Assembly: GCA_002900995.3 (NCBI GenBank)
Contig: CM035307.1
Location: 3,038,001-3,102,000 of the forward strand
DNA from: Ganoderma boninense
Lineage: Eukaryota; Basidiomycota; Agaricomycetes; Polyporales; Polyporaceae
Direction of reading: 5' to 3'
DNA length: 64,000 nt
In this document: in pieces, positions 48,258 to 60,894 of the stretch
How positions within the stretch are numbered: position 1 is the first letter of the stretch
How the letters are laid out: each line of letters opens with the position of its first letter
Made by a program: the position numbers and the translations under genes
The notes under the pieces: generated by a model
Seen by the model: only the letters and a program-made list of their open reading frames with translations
What the model was told of the DNA's origin: nothing
The model's database searches: none

Positions 48258-49797
48258 CTAACGTCGCAGTGCGTGAGGTCCGATCCCTTCGGTGGGGGCC
48301 TCTCGGAGAGAGACTGATGTGTCGTCCGAGCTACAGCCGTCACGCGGGCTTCTTCGCGCGTTGAGCATCGCCATGAGCGAGTTTGCGTACACTGCCAGCA
48401 GGTAGGGTCTGAATAAGTGCTAAACCGCTACAATATCGGCTTTTGCACTTACGACGGCCGGTGAGGAAGTAGAAACCGATGTAGATGAAGGTAGTTGGGA
48501 AGGCGAAGAACGTGATTAAGGATATGCAGGCGCAAAGGCTGAAGCCAACCCGCTCAGCGCGAATGCTTGATGCTAGATGCATGACAGAATTCTGACCTGC
48601 TCAAGAGCCCGTGTTGATCGTAAAGACCATCTATTGCCCTTGCATGAGACCATCGTCTTAATATCCGTTCTGCGAGTTACTCACTAGCCTGCTTATGAGG
48701 ATGTTCGGCTTCGGTGATCCAGTTCGCGACTGGTAAAGAATTGTGCACAAGATACCGGCGATCGCGACATCGGGGACCGCTGCAAAAATGTTCATAGATG
48801 CCGAAAGCACCTGCGAAGACATCAGACTGTATACGTGGTAACATGCTCGATCACGAGCCATACCTTGATCTGGATGAGATCACTAGACGTCTCGAGACGC
48901 ATAAGGCTGTAGGTAACGAGTGTCAACCGAGAGCGCCGTGTGATCACGTCGTGAACCGCAACCTACGCTACGACACTATATGCGAGGCTTAACCCAAACT
49001 CGATGAGAACCATCGCCGCCTGTGATGAAAAGAACAGGGTTAGATGACTTGTCCGGTCACGCGCTAGCTACAGGTAAACGTACTACGGGAACAACGAGGC
49101 AAAGTTTACCCTTGCTGAGCCTCCATATGCAGATGGTATAATATCTAATCAAGCGAATAAGTCAAGGCATGCGCATGGGCATATCAGCGGCCGACTACTT
49201 GCCCTTGGACAAGAAACCCAGTGATACATTGAAATACGACCTCCACGGCGAGTGATTTGACGAGCAAAGTCGTTGAAATTGGGTTTCCGTACTCAGTGAC
49301 AAGATACCAGTATACTTAAAAGCCTGTGAGTCCATGTGGCAGGCATCGAATGGCGGAGGCAACTTACTTGAGTGTGTGATCAATGCTTGGTGGATCGTGT
49401 CCGAGGCGATAACCGCAGCCACCTAATAGATTCATTTCACTTGAGTGTGCAAAGGGGGGAGAGAGGATGGCTCACATGCAATTTTGTAGATAGGGAATCA
49501 TTTGGGAAGCGGATATAGTAGTAGCACACCTGCGAGCAGGACACTGTTAAAGTTGGCAGAGGTGAATGCCATGTTCTAGACGCTAGAGGACAATAAGTAC
49601 TCACCACCCCAAAGGCTGGTCGATATGGTGTTGGCCCGTCTCAATCGCAGATAAATATCTCGAAAACGATGCACTTACACACCCGAGAGCACCACACTAA
49701 CGAGGAGCACTCCGATGCTGTCCAAGTGAAGTATATGCGTCAGAACTCATAACATCTTTAGAGAAGAGCGTACGGACGTGTTGTCTAGAAGTACCAT
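48258..49797 (-). CDS. DUF6534-type seven-helix fungal membrane protein
   Basis: A member of an Agaricomycete-expanded membrane family with no assigned function. The start at 49797 gives MVLLDNT, then after an intron IGVLLVSVVLSGV, VYYYIRFPNDSLSTKLH, VAAVIASDTIHQALITHS (the family's DT.HQA...H motif), an intron, IYWYLVTEYGNPISTTLLVK, and SLAVEVVFQ. Later exons carry SMNIFAAVPDVAIAGILCTI, LYQSRTGSPKPNILISRLV (family: S....LH.SRTGF..T...I..L), and ISLITFFAFPTTFIYIGFYF. The last intron joins TGR to LYANSLMAMLNARRSPRDGC, and it ends GIGPHALRR with TAG at 48258-48260. The VYxNSLLAxLNxR motif before a short cytosolic tail is the family hallmark. Many short exons; exact edges in 48880-49200 are unresolved. 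Confidence 0.85.
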
Positions 49798-51612
49798 ATT
49801 AGCGGTGCGCGACGAAGGAGCCAGAAAGGCTTGGAGAAGGAACGGAACCCGAATGAAGATGGCTTGCCTCGTATTTGAATGCCCTCTCCAGGCCGCAACG
49901 ACGGTCATGGAAATCAAGTGGCATTCAAAATGAATGACACCATACCGAGCTTGGAAGGCTAGTCGAGGAAAGTTTTGCGAAGATCAAGATTTCAACGCGT
50001 CAACCAGGACGCCTATGAGCTGTCAACGAGCCTCGACTGGCATCGCGACCTCCGAAGAAGCATCGCGACTGCTGGCCTCTAGCTCGCTACACTTAATTTC
50101 CAACACCATCAAAGGTGGTGCCTTACATGATAGGCAATCGTGAGCCGGCATGGAAAGAAAAAGTGAGACGCAGGGGTGGACTCTAAGACAAATGGTTAAC
50201 AGGTTGGAACTAGAACGCCGCCGCTTAACTGTTCACATGTACCTTTACGGAGGTCAAAGGGTCCTTTGATTGACAACCTGGGCTCACCCCGAATGCCCTG
50301 GAGGGGACTACGTAGAGTCTAGGGGCACACCCTAGATTCGCACAAATCGCAACCGTGAATTTGGGGTCGCCCCTAAGAGCGTCTTCGTTATTCCCTAGCG
50401 TCCCTAAGCCTTATCCTAACCGCGTGCCCTTCAAGAATCGCAGCGGGAGGACTCTCGTATAGCACTCTACGATCTATCGTTTGAGGGTGGTCCCCGAGAG
50501 GGATGCTGATACTTTGGTGCACTAGTCGTCTTAAGTTGTCTTCGCTGATTCGAAGTGGTAACAGGATTGGCAGGCTACTCACCTCGAAGTATACGTATAC
50601 GTGCATACATCCGCTGCGGCTTCATCATTAATATTGAGTTTTTTCGTCCCTTCGTCGCGTCCATCTGGAAGTGATGCCTGTCGATAGCTGCCGATGCGTT
50701 GGTATGGAGACGAGCACCTAGGTCAAGTCAGCCGACCAGACTGTCCTGCGTAAAGGTGGACCAACAGAAGACGTACATTTGCATTTGCACTCAGTGCTCC
50801 AGCTGCGTCCAGATCTCGCACATCCTCTTACCTGATTTGAGCAAGGACGATGAGCTACATATGAGGCTAGACCTGCTTGCATTCCATCGACCACTAAGAA
50901 TGAGAAAAAGGTATCGAAGGAACCGTTATTGGTCAGCCGCCTCAGCAGTATGAGAATGCATGGCTATATGAAGCGTGAGGAGCACAATTCTTTTGACGAT
51001 TGTCGTAGCGGTTGCAGGTCGTCAAAAACTCGATGTAAGGAGTCCTACTGGTGCCCAGAATTGATTGAGAACATAACTCACGCCGGGTACCAATGAAGGT
51101 GTTGTATGCGTGGTGATAGGCAGTTAACTACATAGTCAAGCTAGTCAAGGTTTGCTGTGAACCCGAAGGCGTTGGTGTGGGCGGCAACAAGGCGGAGACT
51201 GCGGTTTACAAGGTCTTCAATGGGGACCGTAGTTCTCAAAACAACAGGGAAGAGACGAGAGTTGCCAGTCGATCGTTGGTCACGATCTGAGAGTGGACAG
51301 GCTTCAAGTTGAACCCGACGATGATTGAGCCGACTTCGCTAAGTATGGACTCCGAGTCGGCAAGGTAAACGAGCGCTTCTTTCCCTCCCGGCACGTGCCC
51401 ACCCGGATTTTTCCAGCGGCGGTCGCTGGCCATTGCTGCTTCACTGTCAGTGGCCGTGTCTGTTCACGTCGTTCAAGTCCGTCTTGCTTGTCTTCTTCTT
51501 TCCCTCTCTCAAATGGCGGTTAGTAGCATCTGTACGCGATACGCAAAGCCTCCTTTAAACTCGCCGTTTCGCAGACCAGGTGCTCCTCTGCTCTCCGTTC
51601 CATCTCGAGGAC
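49798..51612. other. Gene-poor stretch, possible remnant exon on minus strand
   Basis: A 1.8-kb interval with no convincing gene. On the minus strand 51236-51433 reads MASDRRWKNPGGHVPGGKEA and continues through SIIVGFNLKPVHSQIV; a frame offset by one base continues to about 51142 with TTVPIEDLVNRSLRLVAAHT. This might be a fragment of a degraded gene but I cannot name a family. From 50240 to 50420 several short C-rich/G-rich blocks alternate (CCCTGGAGGGG, CTAGGGGCACACCCTAG), the latter a near-perfect inverted repeat at 50319-50335. Confidence 0.4.
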
Positions 51613-52426
51613 ATGTCGCGCGACGCGGTCAGTCATATCACCTCACCCCACCCACAGTCTGCGAACCGAGTAAGCTCACCCGCGTTGTACCGTCGTAGAC
51701 CCCGCTCCCTCGCGGGTCCGTCAAGAGGGCTTGCGACCGAGGCCGCCGCGTCATCATCATCCGCGCCCCCTCCTCCGTCCGACCCCAAGCTTAACAAAAT
51801 CGTCGACGACATCTCCGGCCTCACCCTCCTCCAGGCAGCAGACCTCGTCACCCTTTTGAAGGTGCGCTTCGAAACACGCCATCCTTCAAGTGTTGTTCTA
51901 TGCTGAACCCTATCTTCGTTTTTGAATTTGAACAGACACGGTTGAACATCCAGGAGATTGCCATGCCCTCCGCCGCGCCAGCAGCGGCTGCACCTGTTGC
52001 TGCTGAGGAGACAGAAGCGGTACGTGCTCCTTTGGCCCTCTCGCGCGTTTCGGAATGGAAAGAATGAACGCATGGCCGTGGGTGGGCCGCTACGTGTCAT
52101 TAGGAGAAGCCGAAGGAGAAGACCGTGTTCAACGTCAAGCTCGAGTCCTTCGACGCGGCCGCGAAGCCCAAGATCATCCGCGAGGTCAAGGCTATGGTCC
52201 CCAACCTCACCCTCATCGAGGTGCGTTCCCCCTCTGTTGCGCTTCCGCGACATGTTCGTTTAACCCTGCGCGTTTCGCGCTTTCCCCCCGTTCACGCTGC
52301 CACATCTAGGCGAAGAAGTTCGTTGAGTCGCTACCAAAGGTCCTCAAGGAGAACCTTTCAAAGGAGGACGCGGAGAAGCTCAAAAAGACGTTCACGGACC
52401 TCGGCGCGACCGTCGCGCTCGAGTAG
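51613..52426 (+). CDS. MNP1: Mitochondrial ribosomal protein bL12m (L7/L12)
   Basis: Stalk protein of the mitochondrial large subunit that recruits translation GTPases. The start at 51613 gives MSRDA; the next 30 bases (GTCAGT..CCACAG) could be a short intron or be translated, since they keep the frame. Then SANRVSSPALYRRRPRSLAG forms an Arg/Ser-rich presequence, and LKLNK-type text follows: NKIVDDISGLTLLQAADLVT, LLK, an intron, TRLNIQEIAMPSAAPAAAA (hinge), an intron, EKPKEKTVFNVKLESFDAAA, KPKIIREVKAMVPNLTLIE, an intron, and AKKFVESLPKVLKENLSKED, ending TDLGATVALE with TAG at 52424-52426. The C-terminal fold motif K...VK...LGL..AK..VE is complete. Confidence 0.95.
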
Positions 52427-53083
52427 ACAGCCCTGCCCGCATCCATGCCTGTGGGGTGCCGCTGCGTGCACGTTACAGTGCCAAGGGCATACTAGACATT
52501 ACGGGAATAGGAAACATCGTATATTCTACCTGCACTAATAGTCATGCTACTACCTCTACTCCCGCTTGGATGGCTGAACGGCAAGTCAAGTATCTCCCAC
52601 GCTATGAAATGATGCGGGGCTTCACCCGAGCTTCTTGTTGAAAACAGTGGGTGTGCAAAATGAGTCTCGCCGTAGAGGTGAAGCAGGCGCATTCACGGCA
52701 GCACACAAAAGAGGGATAGCCAAAGGAAGATGATATCGATAATTTGGTCATTGTCCATGACGACAGTACAGTGGATTATAGCAGATTCGTGTTCATGTAC
52801 AATGCGGGATGCGCGGTGAGCCAAGAGCTCCGTGGCAGCTACAGAAACAGTAGTGTCGGATACGAGAGATGAGACGAGCGATAGCTAGAGAAAAGAAGGG
52901 AAGGTTTGCAGTCTTGGAACGCCAAGAGTGGTGTGGTTCAGCGAGCGCTGCGCGTCGCAAGGGGAGCGCAGCACCGCACGATCGAAAGCCAGAAGGAAGA
53001 CAAAAGCTTAGAGGATAAAGGGGAAAGCATCGTGCTCCGTGCCCTTGTGGCGCCACCTTCGCCACTGTGACGGGCAATGCAGT
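52427..53083. other. Convergent intergenic region
   Basis: The 657 bases lie between the 3' ends of bL12m and NOT3. No gene is supported. Confidence 0.6.
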
Positions 53084-56060
53084 TTAATCCTCGGAGAGGT
53101 AACGGTACTCGAACCGGAAGTCGCTCTTCTTGCGCTGACACCACGAGCCCTCCCAATCGAAGTAGACGTACACGCCTTGCTCGTACTCTTCCGTGATTGC
53201 CTGCGGCTCGGAGTGCCGCTGGAACCATGTCAGGTACTTCACATGGAATCGCCAGGATTGGCGTTTGAGCTCCTTCGCAGCGAGGTACCTGCAGAACGTG
53301 GCCGCGGATCAGTTTCGGGCGTAATGAAGAAGTGGCACGAGTGGCCTTGAAAACTTACTGCTGGTACGTGCCCGGGTGATAGTAGAACACGTAGAAGAGC
53401 GTCTCGACATCCAGCTGCGAGAATATTCCCGGCGTGTTGAGCAGAGGGTGTGGCACCTGAGGGTAGTACGACGGTGTCTGGACGGGGTTCCGAGGTACGT
53501 AGTACTTGGGCCTAGATGGGGTGAGGCCAGTCAGCTAACCGAATCAACGTGCAATCATATGTAAATACTAACTTCTCTGTGTCCTGCGGTTGCGGCATGC
53601 TCGTGTAGCTCCCCTGCAGCAGCTTGTGGACTTGATCAAGGTTGGACATCCGATGTGGCGCTGAAACGCCAGTCGCCACCCTCTTAGTCTAAACGTTGTT
53701 TGTGACGACTCCAGGTACATACCCTTTTGCTTCACATTTTCGAATGACATCACCAAATCAGATAGCGAACCTGGGAACGCGTTTGCACGCTGCTGCATCT
53801 GAGACGGTAGGCTGGGGGCAGAGGTGGATGGTGGGCGTGTTCCCGGTGCAGCCTGCGCTTGTTTTGCATGATCCGCGTTGTTGAGTACAACTCCAGGAGG
53901 AAACTGCGGCTGTTGTGACTGTGGCTGAGCAGGAAGGGGCATTGGTGATGAAGCGCCGGGAGCTGGTGTCGTAGGGAAAGTTTGCCCAGGCTGCAGCAAT
54001 GGAGAGGGAGTGGGGGGTGCTTGTACCGTTGCCGTCGATACTGGCGCAAGACCGTTGGATACGGGTACGGAGGGCTGCTCTTGCGAAGGATGCTGTGCAA
54101 GGTCAAACAAAGTTGAGCAACGGATGCCACGAGGATCAAGCATTGTTCGGCACACACCGGTACACCTGGCGGTTGCAAAGCAGTTGGTGACGAGAGGGAG
54201 GCTGTAGATTCATAGATCGTAAGTGGAAGTTCTTTGACGTGTTCATTAGTCAAGTGAGAGCCGACCTTTCCGTGCTATAGGTCGTTGTGGAGAAGACGTC
54301 GCCGCAGGGCCGCCAATCGAGCTGGGGTCCGCGTCAAGAAGCGCAGGAGAGCCATGAGCAGAGAACACAGAATCGTCGGGCTGATGAGATACGGACGCAG
54401 CAGACGAAAGCATTGGACTTGTTACGGAAGGATGCGTCAGGCTCGGTGATGATGTGACAGCAGAATGCTGGTCTGGAGGTAGTGAGCTTGTTGACGTCGT
54501 CGTCGTGGATGCTGACGGTGTCGGTGGTACGATTGCTGCTTGCGAGGCCGAGGCTGATACCGTGGAATGGGATTGTGATGACGATGGCGCGACCGCTGCG
54601 GCTGCCACCTTCGCATAACCTGATGGGGGATTTCGCGGTGGTATCGGACCCTTCACCATACTTGCTACCGATTGTTGAGCAAAGTTTGCATGTGGAGGCG
54701 GCTTGGGTGCTACAGGGAATTGTGAGCTTCGCCTGTATGGGATCAGTAGTTGCAAATGCATACGTTCTGCTGCTATTGCTATTGATTGCTCTGCGTCCAT
54801 AAGTTAGTGGGTCAAAGACGTCTATGGGTTCTATGGACATACTTCGTTGCGCCAATGTTGTCCCTGCCTTCTTCAAGACGGGACTATCACGTTTATTACT
54901 ACTTGCTATGCTCTCTTCGTCATGCTTCTTGGACGGTGTTCGTAGAGGCAAGTCTGCACAGCCATGAAATTCCCCATATGTCGTGGACGCAGTCTCGACA
55001 TACCTGGTTCACTTGCTTCTTCCGAGTCCTCACTATCACTCTCGTCGTTTGGCATGCGGAATTTCTCCTCCTCCTCGTCGAGGTTGAGGTCATCGTAGAC
55101 ACCCTCATATTCCTCAAACTCCTCATCCTGACACCCCACATGAGGCTAGCAACAGTGGGAGACAAGGGCGTACATACCATATTGCTGTCGACGAAGTATT
55201 TCACATCGTCCTGGATGGAGATGACCTTGTCCGTCGCTAACGAGCCATTGTCCAATAACCGGAGAATGAGCTCGAGTCGGCTGATGTGCCACTTCCGCCG
55301 TTCGTTCAACTTCTCCAACCCTTCTAACCGCTCCGCTGCTGCGCCCCCCGACTTCTTCTTCTTCCCTCCACCTTGCAGCGTTTCAATCTCTGCCTCTGCC
55401 GACTCGACTTGGACCATGAGCTCGTCCATCATGGACTGCACCCATGTCATCGTGTCGACCTTCTCCTGCTGTTTCGGGTCGAGCTTTGTGGACTGGGTGA
55501 GACCTTCTTTCGAGAACGCCTTCGTCTTCATCTCCTTCTCGCATGCTTTGAACTTCTCCATTTGCTGAATAAGGGTAGGGCGTTACAGGAGGGCGCACAG
55601 AGACCACGAGACGACGTGGGTCGACAAAGCCATCAGCACACGCAATACATCGTCCAGCATCGCGAACCGACGTCCAGCCGTGTCCTCCTTCCCGCGTGAT
55701 TGCAAAGAGGCGACGACGTCCGAGGTACGAGCGCAGAGGGCATGCTTACCGTCTCAATCAGCTTGCGGTTGTCGAGCAATGCAGACTTGTCCTTGATGTC
55801 ATTGCTCGCTACCCACGTCTTGATTTGGTCCCGCAATCGCTGGAGCTTCTTGATTTGTGTCTTCAAGTCCGTCTCCAGCTTCTCCTTCTGCGTCTGGTTT
55901 GTGGACGCCTGCATCTTGTCGTATATGCTCTCGAAGAGCTCGACGCCCTCCCCAACCTTCTTCAAGGTCCGGTCAATCTCGGCTTTGTGGGCGGTGATTG
56001 AGCTTTGGTGCAGTGAAAAGAATGGATGGGACACGTACTTTGCAGCTTGCGTGCTGCCAT
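53084..56060 (-). CDS. NOT3: CCR4-NOT complex subunit NOT3/NOT5
   Basis: Subunit of the CCR4-NOT deadenylase, acting in mRNA decay and transcription. The start at 56060 gives MAARKLQ, then an intron and [72 protein letters not shown], and after an intron [20 protein letters not shown]. Then [24 protein letters not shown] text follows with [20 protein letters not shown] and [12 protein letters not shown]. This is the Not3 N-terminal coiled-coil domain. The middle (53700-54950) is Ser/Thr/Pro/Gln-rich and disordered. The C-terminal NOT box has [80 protein letters not shown], and [20 protein letters not shown], ending YRYLSED with TAA at 53084-53086. Roughly 700 residues; about eight introns. 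Confidence 0.95.
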
Positions 56061-57161
56061 GGTGTGGTGTGGGCGTTGTATGGATGGTCAGGGAAAGGGG
56101 GACGAGCGAGAGTTTCAGGGCGCCAAAGGGGACGGTGATGGAGTGTATTTGTCCCCCCAAATTCGGCCATCCTGTCACGTGCACGGACCGAGTGAGGCTA
56201 CCAACACCTCCACTGCTCCAGGCAAGCTCCAGGTTAAGTATTCCTGCTGCGCAAATGTCGCCCGACGACTTGACCAACAAGGTCTTTCTCCAAGGAATTT
56301 GAATCATATTAGGTCTGCTTGCTTGACTCGCAATCCGCTGCTCACTACGGAGTGTATACGGAATGCTATACTACAGTAGTACAATGCTCCCCATTCATTA
56401 TACTATTTATATTTTGACAGCATCGGGCCAGCCACGAACTCGGAGAGATACTTGGCAGGCCCTGTCGGGCCCGTCCCAGTAAGTAAGTACTTAGGATAAC
56501 TCTGAATGGGCATCGCGTAGGCTGCGTTTCGAAGCACAAGTAGATCCTGTTACCATGGAGAGCGCAGACGGACACCCATGAAAGTGAGCACGCGCGCAGC
56601 GTCCTGCGTAATGCATATGCTCCTTCGGGAAAACGCCTTGTCCAAGGTGTCATGGGGGTGCGTGCGGGCAGTGTGGAATGGGATCCTCAATGTTTGCAGG
56701 CGGAATCTGAGAGTTTGTCGATGACAACGTCCGGCTGCCGGAGACCCAAGGACGCTAAGGCCTTGACAAGGTGACGGCGACAAGGATATGGCTGTGGGTG
56801 ATGGGATCGCTGACGTCAGGTCTTGCAAGCTGACAGGATGTATGTGTACGATGAAGGTGCTGTCATGCCAGACGTCGGCGGGAGGAAAACACAAAGGCCG
56901 GGAGGGGTGGAGGAGCGGGAGGAAGGAGGAGAGCAGGATTCATGCATGGGGGATGGCAGGGATTGGGCCCGAGGGCGTGATGGTGATGTGCTAAAAGCGG
57001 ATGGTAACAATTGGACGCCATCCGTAGGCTATCCGTGGGAATGTTTGAGGAGAGTGAAGCACGACCACGAGCCATGTCTCGGAGATAATACATCCTCCAG
57101 GGCCCCTTCTCGTCCTCTCCTTCTCCTCACGCCCCTTTCACGACATTTCACTATCCTTGAC
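56061..57161. promoter_or_regulatory. Long divergent promoter region (NOT3 / BEM1)
   Basis: A 1.1-kb interval between divergent starts. The 100 bases before the BEM1 start (57080-57160) are a C/T-rich tract, common upstream of fungal start sites. Open frames on both strands lack recognisable domains, so no gene is called. Confidence 0.5.
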
Positions 57162-59255
57162 ATGAAGTCCCTCCGCAAGTCATTGAATGGCAACAAGGAC
57201 CAACACCACAACATTTCTACCCCCTCTCCCCTCCCCTCCCTCTCCAAACCGTCCACCGCCATACAACCTCCCAAGAAGGTTATCAGGGCTCTCGGTCCCT
57301 ACAAGTCCACTGCTCCCCAAGAACTCTCCTTCGACAAGGGCGACTTTTTCCATGTTTTGCACGATAACGGTGGATTGTGGTATGAGGCCCACAATCCAAT
57401 GACCGGGGCCCGCGGCCTTGTCCCCTCAAATCTCTTCGAGGAATTCAGCAAGGGCGCCCCTACGTGAGTAAAATCCTGCCTATGATCCCTCTTTCGCCGT
57501 TGACACGGCGTTAGCCCTCGTTCACCCAAACACCCTACCCCAACCGAGCGATTGTCCCACATTTCCTCCGCCCCAAATTCTCCCAAGCTGAAGACCTTCT
57601 ACGCTATCGTTCTCCACGACTTCAAGGCCGAGCGCGGAGACGAGCTCGAGTCTAAGTCCGGAGATCCGATTACCGTCGTCGCTCAGTCAAACCGCGAATG
57701 GTTTGTTGCGAAACCCATAGGCCGCCTGGGGCGACCCGGCCTCATTCCAGCATCATTCGTTGAAATTCGCGATCCCGCCACGGGACAGGCGATCCCCAAC
57801 GTCCAACAACTCATCGACAATGGAGAGCTGCCACGGGTGGAGGAATGGAAGAGAGCCGTTTTGACCTACAAGGCGAACAGTATTACGCTAGGCGTTCTTG
57901 ACGATCCCACTTCTCAGCTTTCACCGGGCCCCCGGACATCTGCACCCCAGCCGGAGCCTATGATCACGGTCCACGGTGCGACGCCGCTCCCAGGGCAATC
58001 AGACCCGATTCCCGAACATCCTTCTCGTCCTCTCACACCCAAGCTACTCCCCGAAGGAATCCTTCTCTCTGCCGAGATCAAGTCGTATCACTACGAAGCT
58101 GACGAGTATTGGTTCCGGGTGCGCGCCATCTACCAGCCTTACGGCCCGTCTCGTTCCAGTTCCCTCCCCCCGGCCAAGGAACTCGTCCTTTTTCGTTCCT
58201 ATAACGACTTCTACGACTTCCAAGTCGAGCTCTTGGACACCTTCCCCCACGAAGCCGGTCGGCCCGACACCAGCACGCGGATACTACCGTATATGCCCGG
58301 TCCGGCCGATGTTGTCGACAACGAGATTACCAACAACCGGCGGGAGGAGCTTGACGAATATCTCCACAAGCTATGTGACCTCAAGACTTATGCTCGGTAC
58401 ATCCTCGAACATGCCCTTGTCCGCTCCTTCTGTGCCTTGAAACCCGGCGACGGCGAGGTCAATGTCGAACCACGTCGTGGGGAGATCGACGCAATTCGCC
58501 AATCCACATACGAGGAGGCCCGCCACACTTATGCAGACACCGATGTTGCAGCGGATCAGCTGTCTCGTTTGGGTGTCTCTTCACAGAACCGTCTCAGCGA
58601 TGGGTCTCGATACGAAGACGATGCGCCCAGTAGCGACCCTTACTACTCGCAGCCTAGTGCACGGAGCCAGTCTCGTGCCGGTCATCAACGCGTGGACTCG
58701 GCGAACTCATACAGGCAATTAACAAACGGCGGGTCCCGCACACATTCCCCTCATCCTTCCCAGTCCTACTCCCGCACCCAATCCCCCATCTCTGCTCCTT
58801 CCGGTGGCCATCAGCGCAGCCGAACACCACTCGAGATTGACCCGTATGAAGCGAATTCTCGGTCATCCCTTGCCTCCTCACATGACCCATCACCTATATC
58901 GATGCGTTCCTCACAGGCCGGCTCTGTGCACACTGCAGCGACGTCCGCGTCCGGGCGTTCACGGTCAGCATCGAATGCAGCGTACAATCCTCCCATCTCA
59001 GCAACCAACCCCAACACCGCGTTTCTCAAGATCAAGATTTTCGACCGGGTGTCGGACGACCTCGTCGCGATTCGCGTACACCCCAAGGTTACGCATGGGC
59101 AGCTCATGGACAAGGTCCAGGCGCGGCTGGGCGGGAACGTGCTCTCGCTCAGGTACCGCGACAGCTTGAGCAACGACTTTGTTCCGCTGGGGAGCGATGG
59201 CGATCTCCGGGTGTGGCTGGACAGTACGGACCGGCACGTCTTGTACGCAGAATAA
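57162..59255 (+). CDS. BEM1: Polarity scaffold Bem1 (SH3-SH3-PX-PB1)
   Basis: Links Cdc42, its exchange factor and PAK kinase at sites of polarised growth. The start at 57162 gives MKSLRKSLNGNKDQHHNIST. SH3-1 (about residues 38-95) reads VIRALGPYKSTAPQELSFDK through WYEAHNPMTGARGLVPSNLF. One intron (57464-57514) follows. SH3-2 (about residues 130-190) reads FYAIVLHDFKAERGDELESK, WFVAKPIGRLGRPGLIPASF. The PX domain (about residues 290-420) has YWFRVRAIYQPYG, LVLFRSYNDFYDFQVELLDT, LPYMPGPADVVDNEITNNRR and EELDEYLHKLCDL. A Ser-rich linker follows, and a C-terminal PB1 domain has AFLKIKIFDRVSDDLVAIRV, LRYRDSLSNDFVPLGSDGDL. It ends DRHVLYAE at TAA 59253-59255. About 680 residues; all four domains are in the order of yeast Bem1, and the frame is intact through 1.7 kb. 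Confidence 0.97.
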
Positions 59256-60894
59256 GCGGGCTGTCGGTCCTCCACGACTTTCGTTCTTCAACCCGAGATC
59301 TATTGCGCGAGCCGCCGTACATACGATATATATTGCAATACCTACATGTGCGTAATGCCTTCGATTTGTCTTGTTTTGACTCTCCATTTCCATTGTTCTT
59401 CTATTTTCGTTGCTTGCGAACTATTTTATTAGCCTACGCTCTTCCGTGTGCATCCCCCCTTTCCGTTTTCATCTTCTCCGCCCTTGCCACTGCAGATCAT
59501 GTCTTGGATTTTGGCTCCTACCCCACATGGCGTGTGTGCGCAATCATGTAGCACTCTGTACTCCGATGCTCTGTATTACGGGTACTTATTAGTTATGACA
59601 TCACTAGTACCAACTTTGTTCTATCGCGGCCTTCCATTGTCGGTACAGTATCTCGAATTCAACGCACGCGTACCTCGAGAGATTACGTCTACGGATTGAC
59701 GCACAGTTTTTTTTCGACTCGGGGCCGTGGGTTGCCTCGGTTGGGTCCCCCAGGACCCTCCTGTGGGAAGTTATTGGGGGTGGCTATACACGTCCGGATA
59801 TGGCAATCTTTAAGCTTCCTGGCTAAACAGAGCAAGAGTTCGAACACGAGTTAATCATTGGCAGTTGCTTGCTTAAGTATCTGCACCTCTGTCTCGCAAC
59901 AGTTGTCCGGGAGCTCTTACACAGTCAGACACATTGGCTATGGCAGCGCAGCACAATTAACAGCGGCACCTCGTGTGGTCAGGGCATCCTAGCAGGCTCA
60001 GGGGCGGTTCTGTGACTTACTCCGTCCTTGGAATCCAAGAATTGGGTGGGATGCCCCAGTAAGTGACAGTTAGACTCGTTGGCGAAGGAGTGCTTTGAGA
60101 TGAGCAGTTTCCTGAATCTCGACACTCTCACGCCCAGTCAGCGCTCCGCCTTGCTCACCTCCTGATGTGGGGGGTTCGAGGTCAACGGCTCTCCATCATG
60201 TATATTTATCCAAACAAGCTTTGGCTCGAATGAATACAGCTGTCAGGCCTGTCAGGATTGAAGTAAGTATGCAATGTACTTATGCAATACAACAGCGACC
60301 ACTATCTTAGAAATAGTTCTCGTGTATTGAACTCACTTGGAATGGGAAGATGTCACTTCTTTCACCCCGTCGCCGCCTTCACAATATTACTGCGTCCGTC
60401 GGGCACTATTCAGCAGATGACGGATATGACAGTCCCCGAACTCAAAGCAGTAACGCCGCCTTGGTTACTTCGCATAAGCTTCATGTTACCCGTTCCCCGA
60501 CGCCGCCACGACTCGCTTCGCCTTATGCCGGGCCGACGCATGGACGTTGGTGAGCCTTCGAGCCCTGCAGAGTGCACTTATGGCAGAGAGAAAGCGTGAA
60601 GGATATGGGAATGGCCAAGCGAGTTGTGTGGGACTCCTCAGTGACTCCTCCTCCTGCGAGTAAACGCTGGCGACGGGCCTTCGGCTTCCGAGGACAGCGC
60701 CGAGGGCTTGCAACCGCCTGCGGAATGAGGCGTTGCACGCTGCCTCTCTCCTCATACAAACGCCCACGCGGCATTCTCACCTCCCTCCACGCCCTTGCAG
60801 CATGCTCTGACTGCCCCCTACGATCGTTTCCTACTCCACGGACCGGTAACAACGACCACCGTTCACTTCCCTGCCGTTCGCCCCATCCGGAGGA
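59256..60894. other. Gene-free stretch of 1.6 kb
   Basis: The BEM1 3' flank and the promoter of the coiled-coil gene. I see no domain-bearing frame, tRNA or repeat array. An A/T-rich tract with TATATTTATCC lies near 60200, too far from the next start (60895) to be its TATA box unless a long 5' UTR exists. A short C/G inverted element (GGGTCCCCCAGGACCC, 59744-59759) is visible. Confidence 0.5.

Noticed and set aside
54786..55568. 260-codon plus-strand frame over NOT3
   Set aside because: Antisense to the conserved Not3 coiled-coil exons, with Ser/Leu-rich text typical of a shadow frame.
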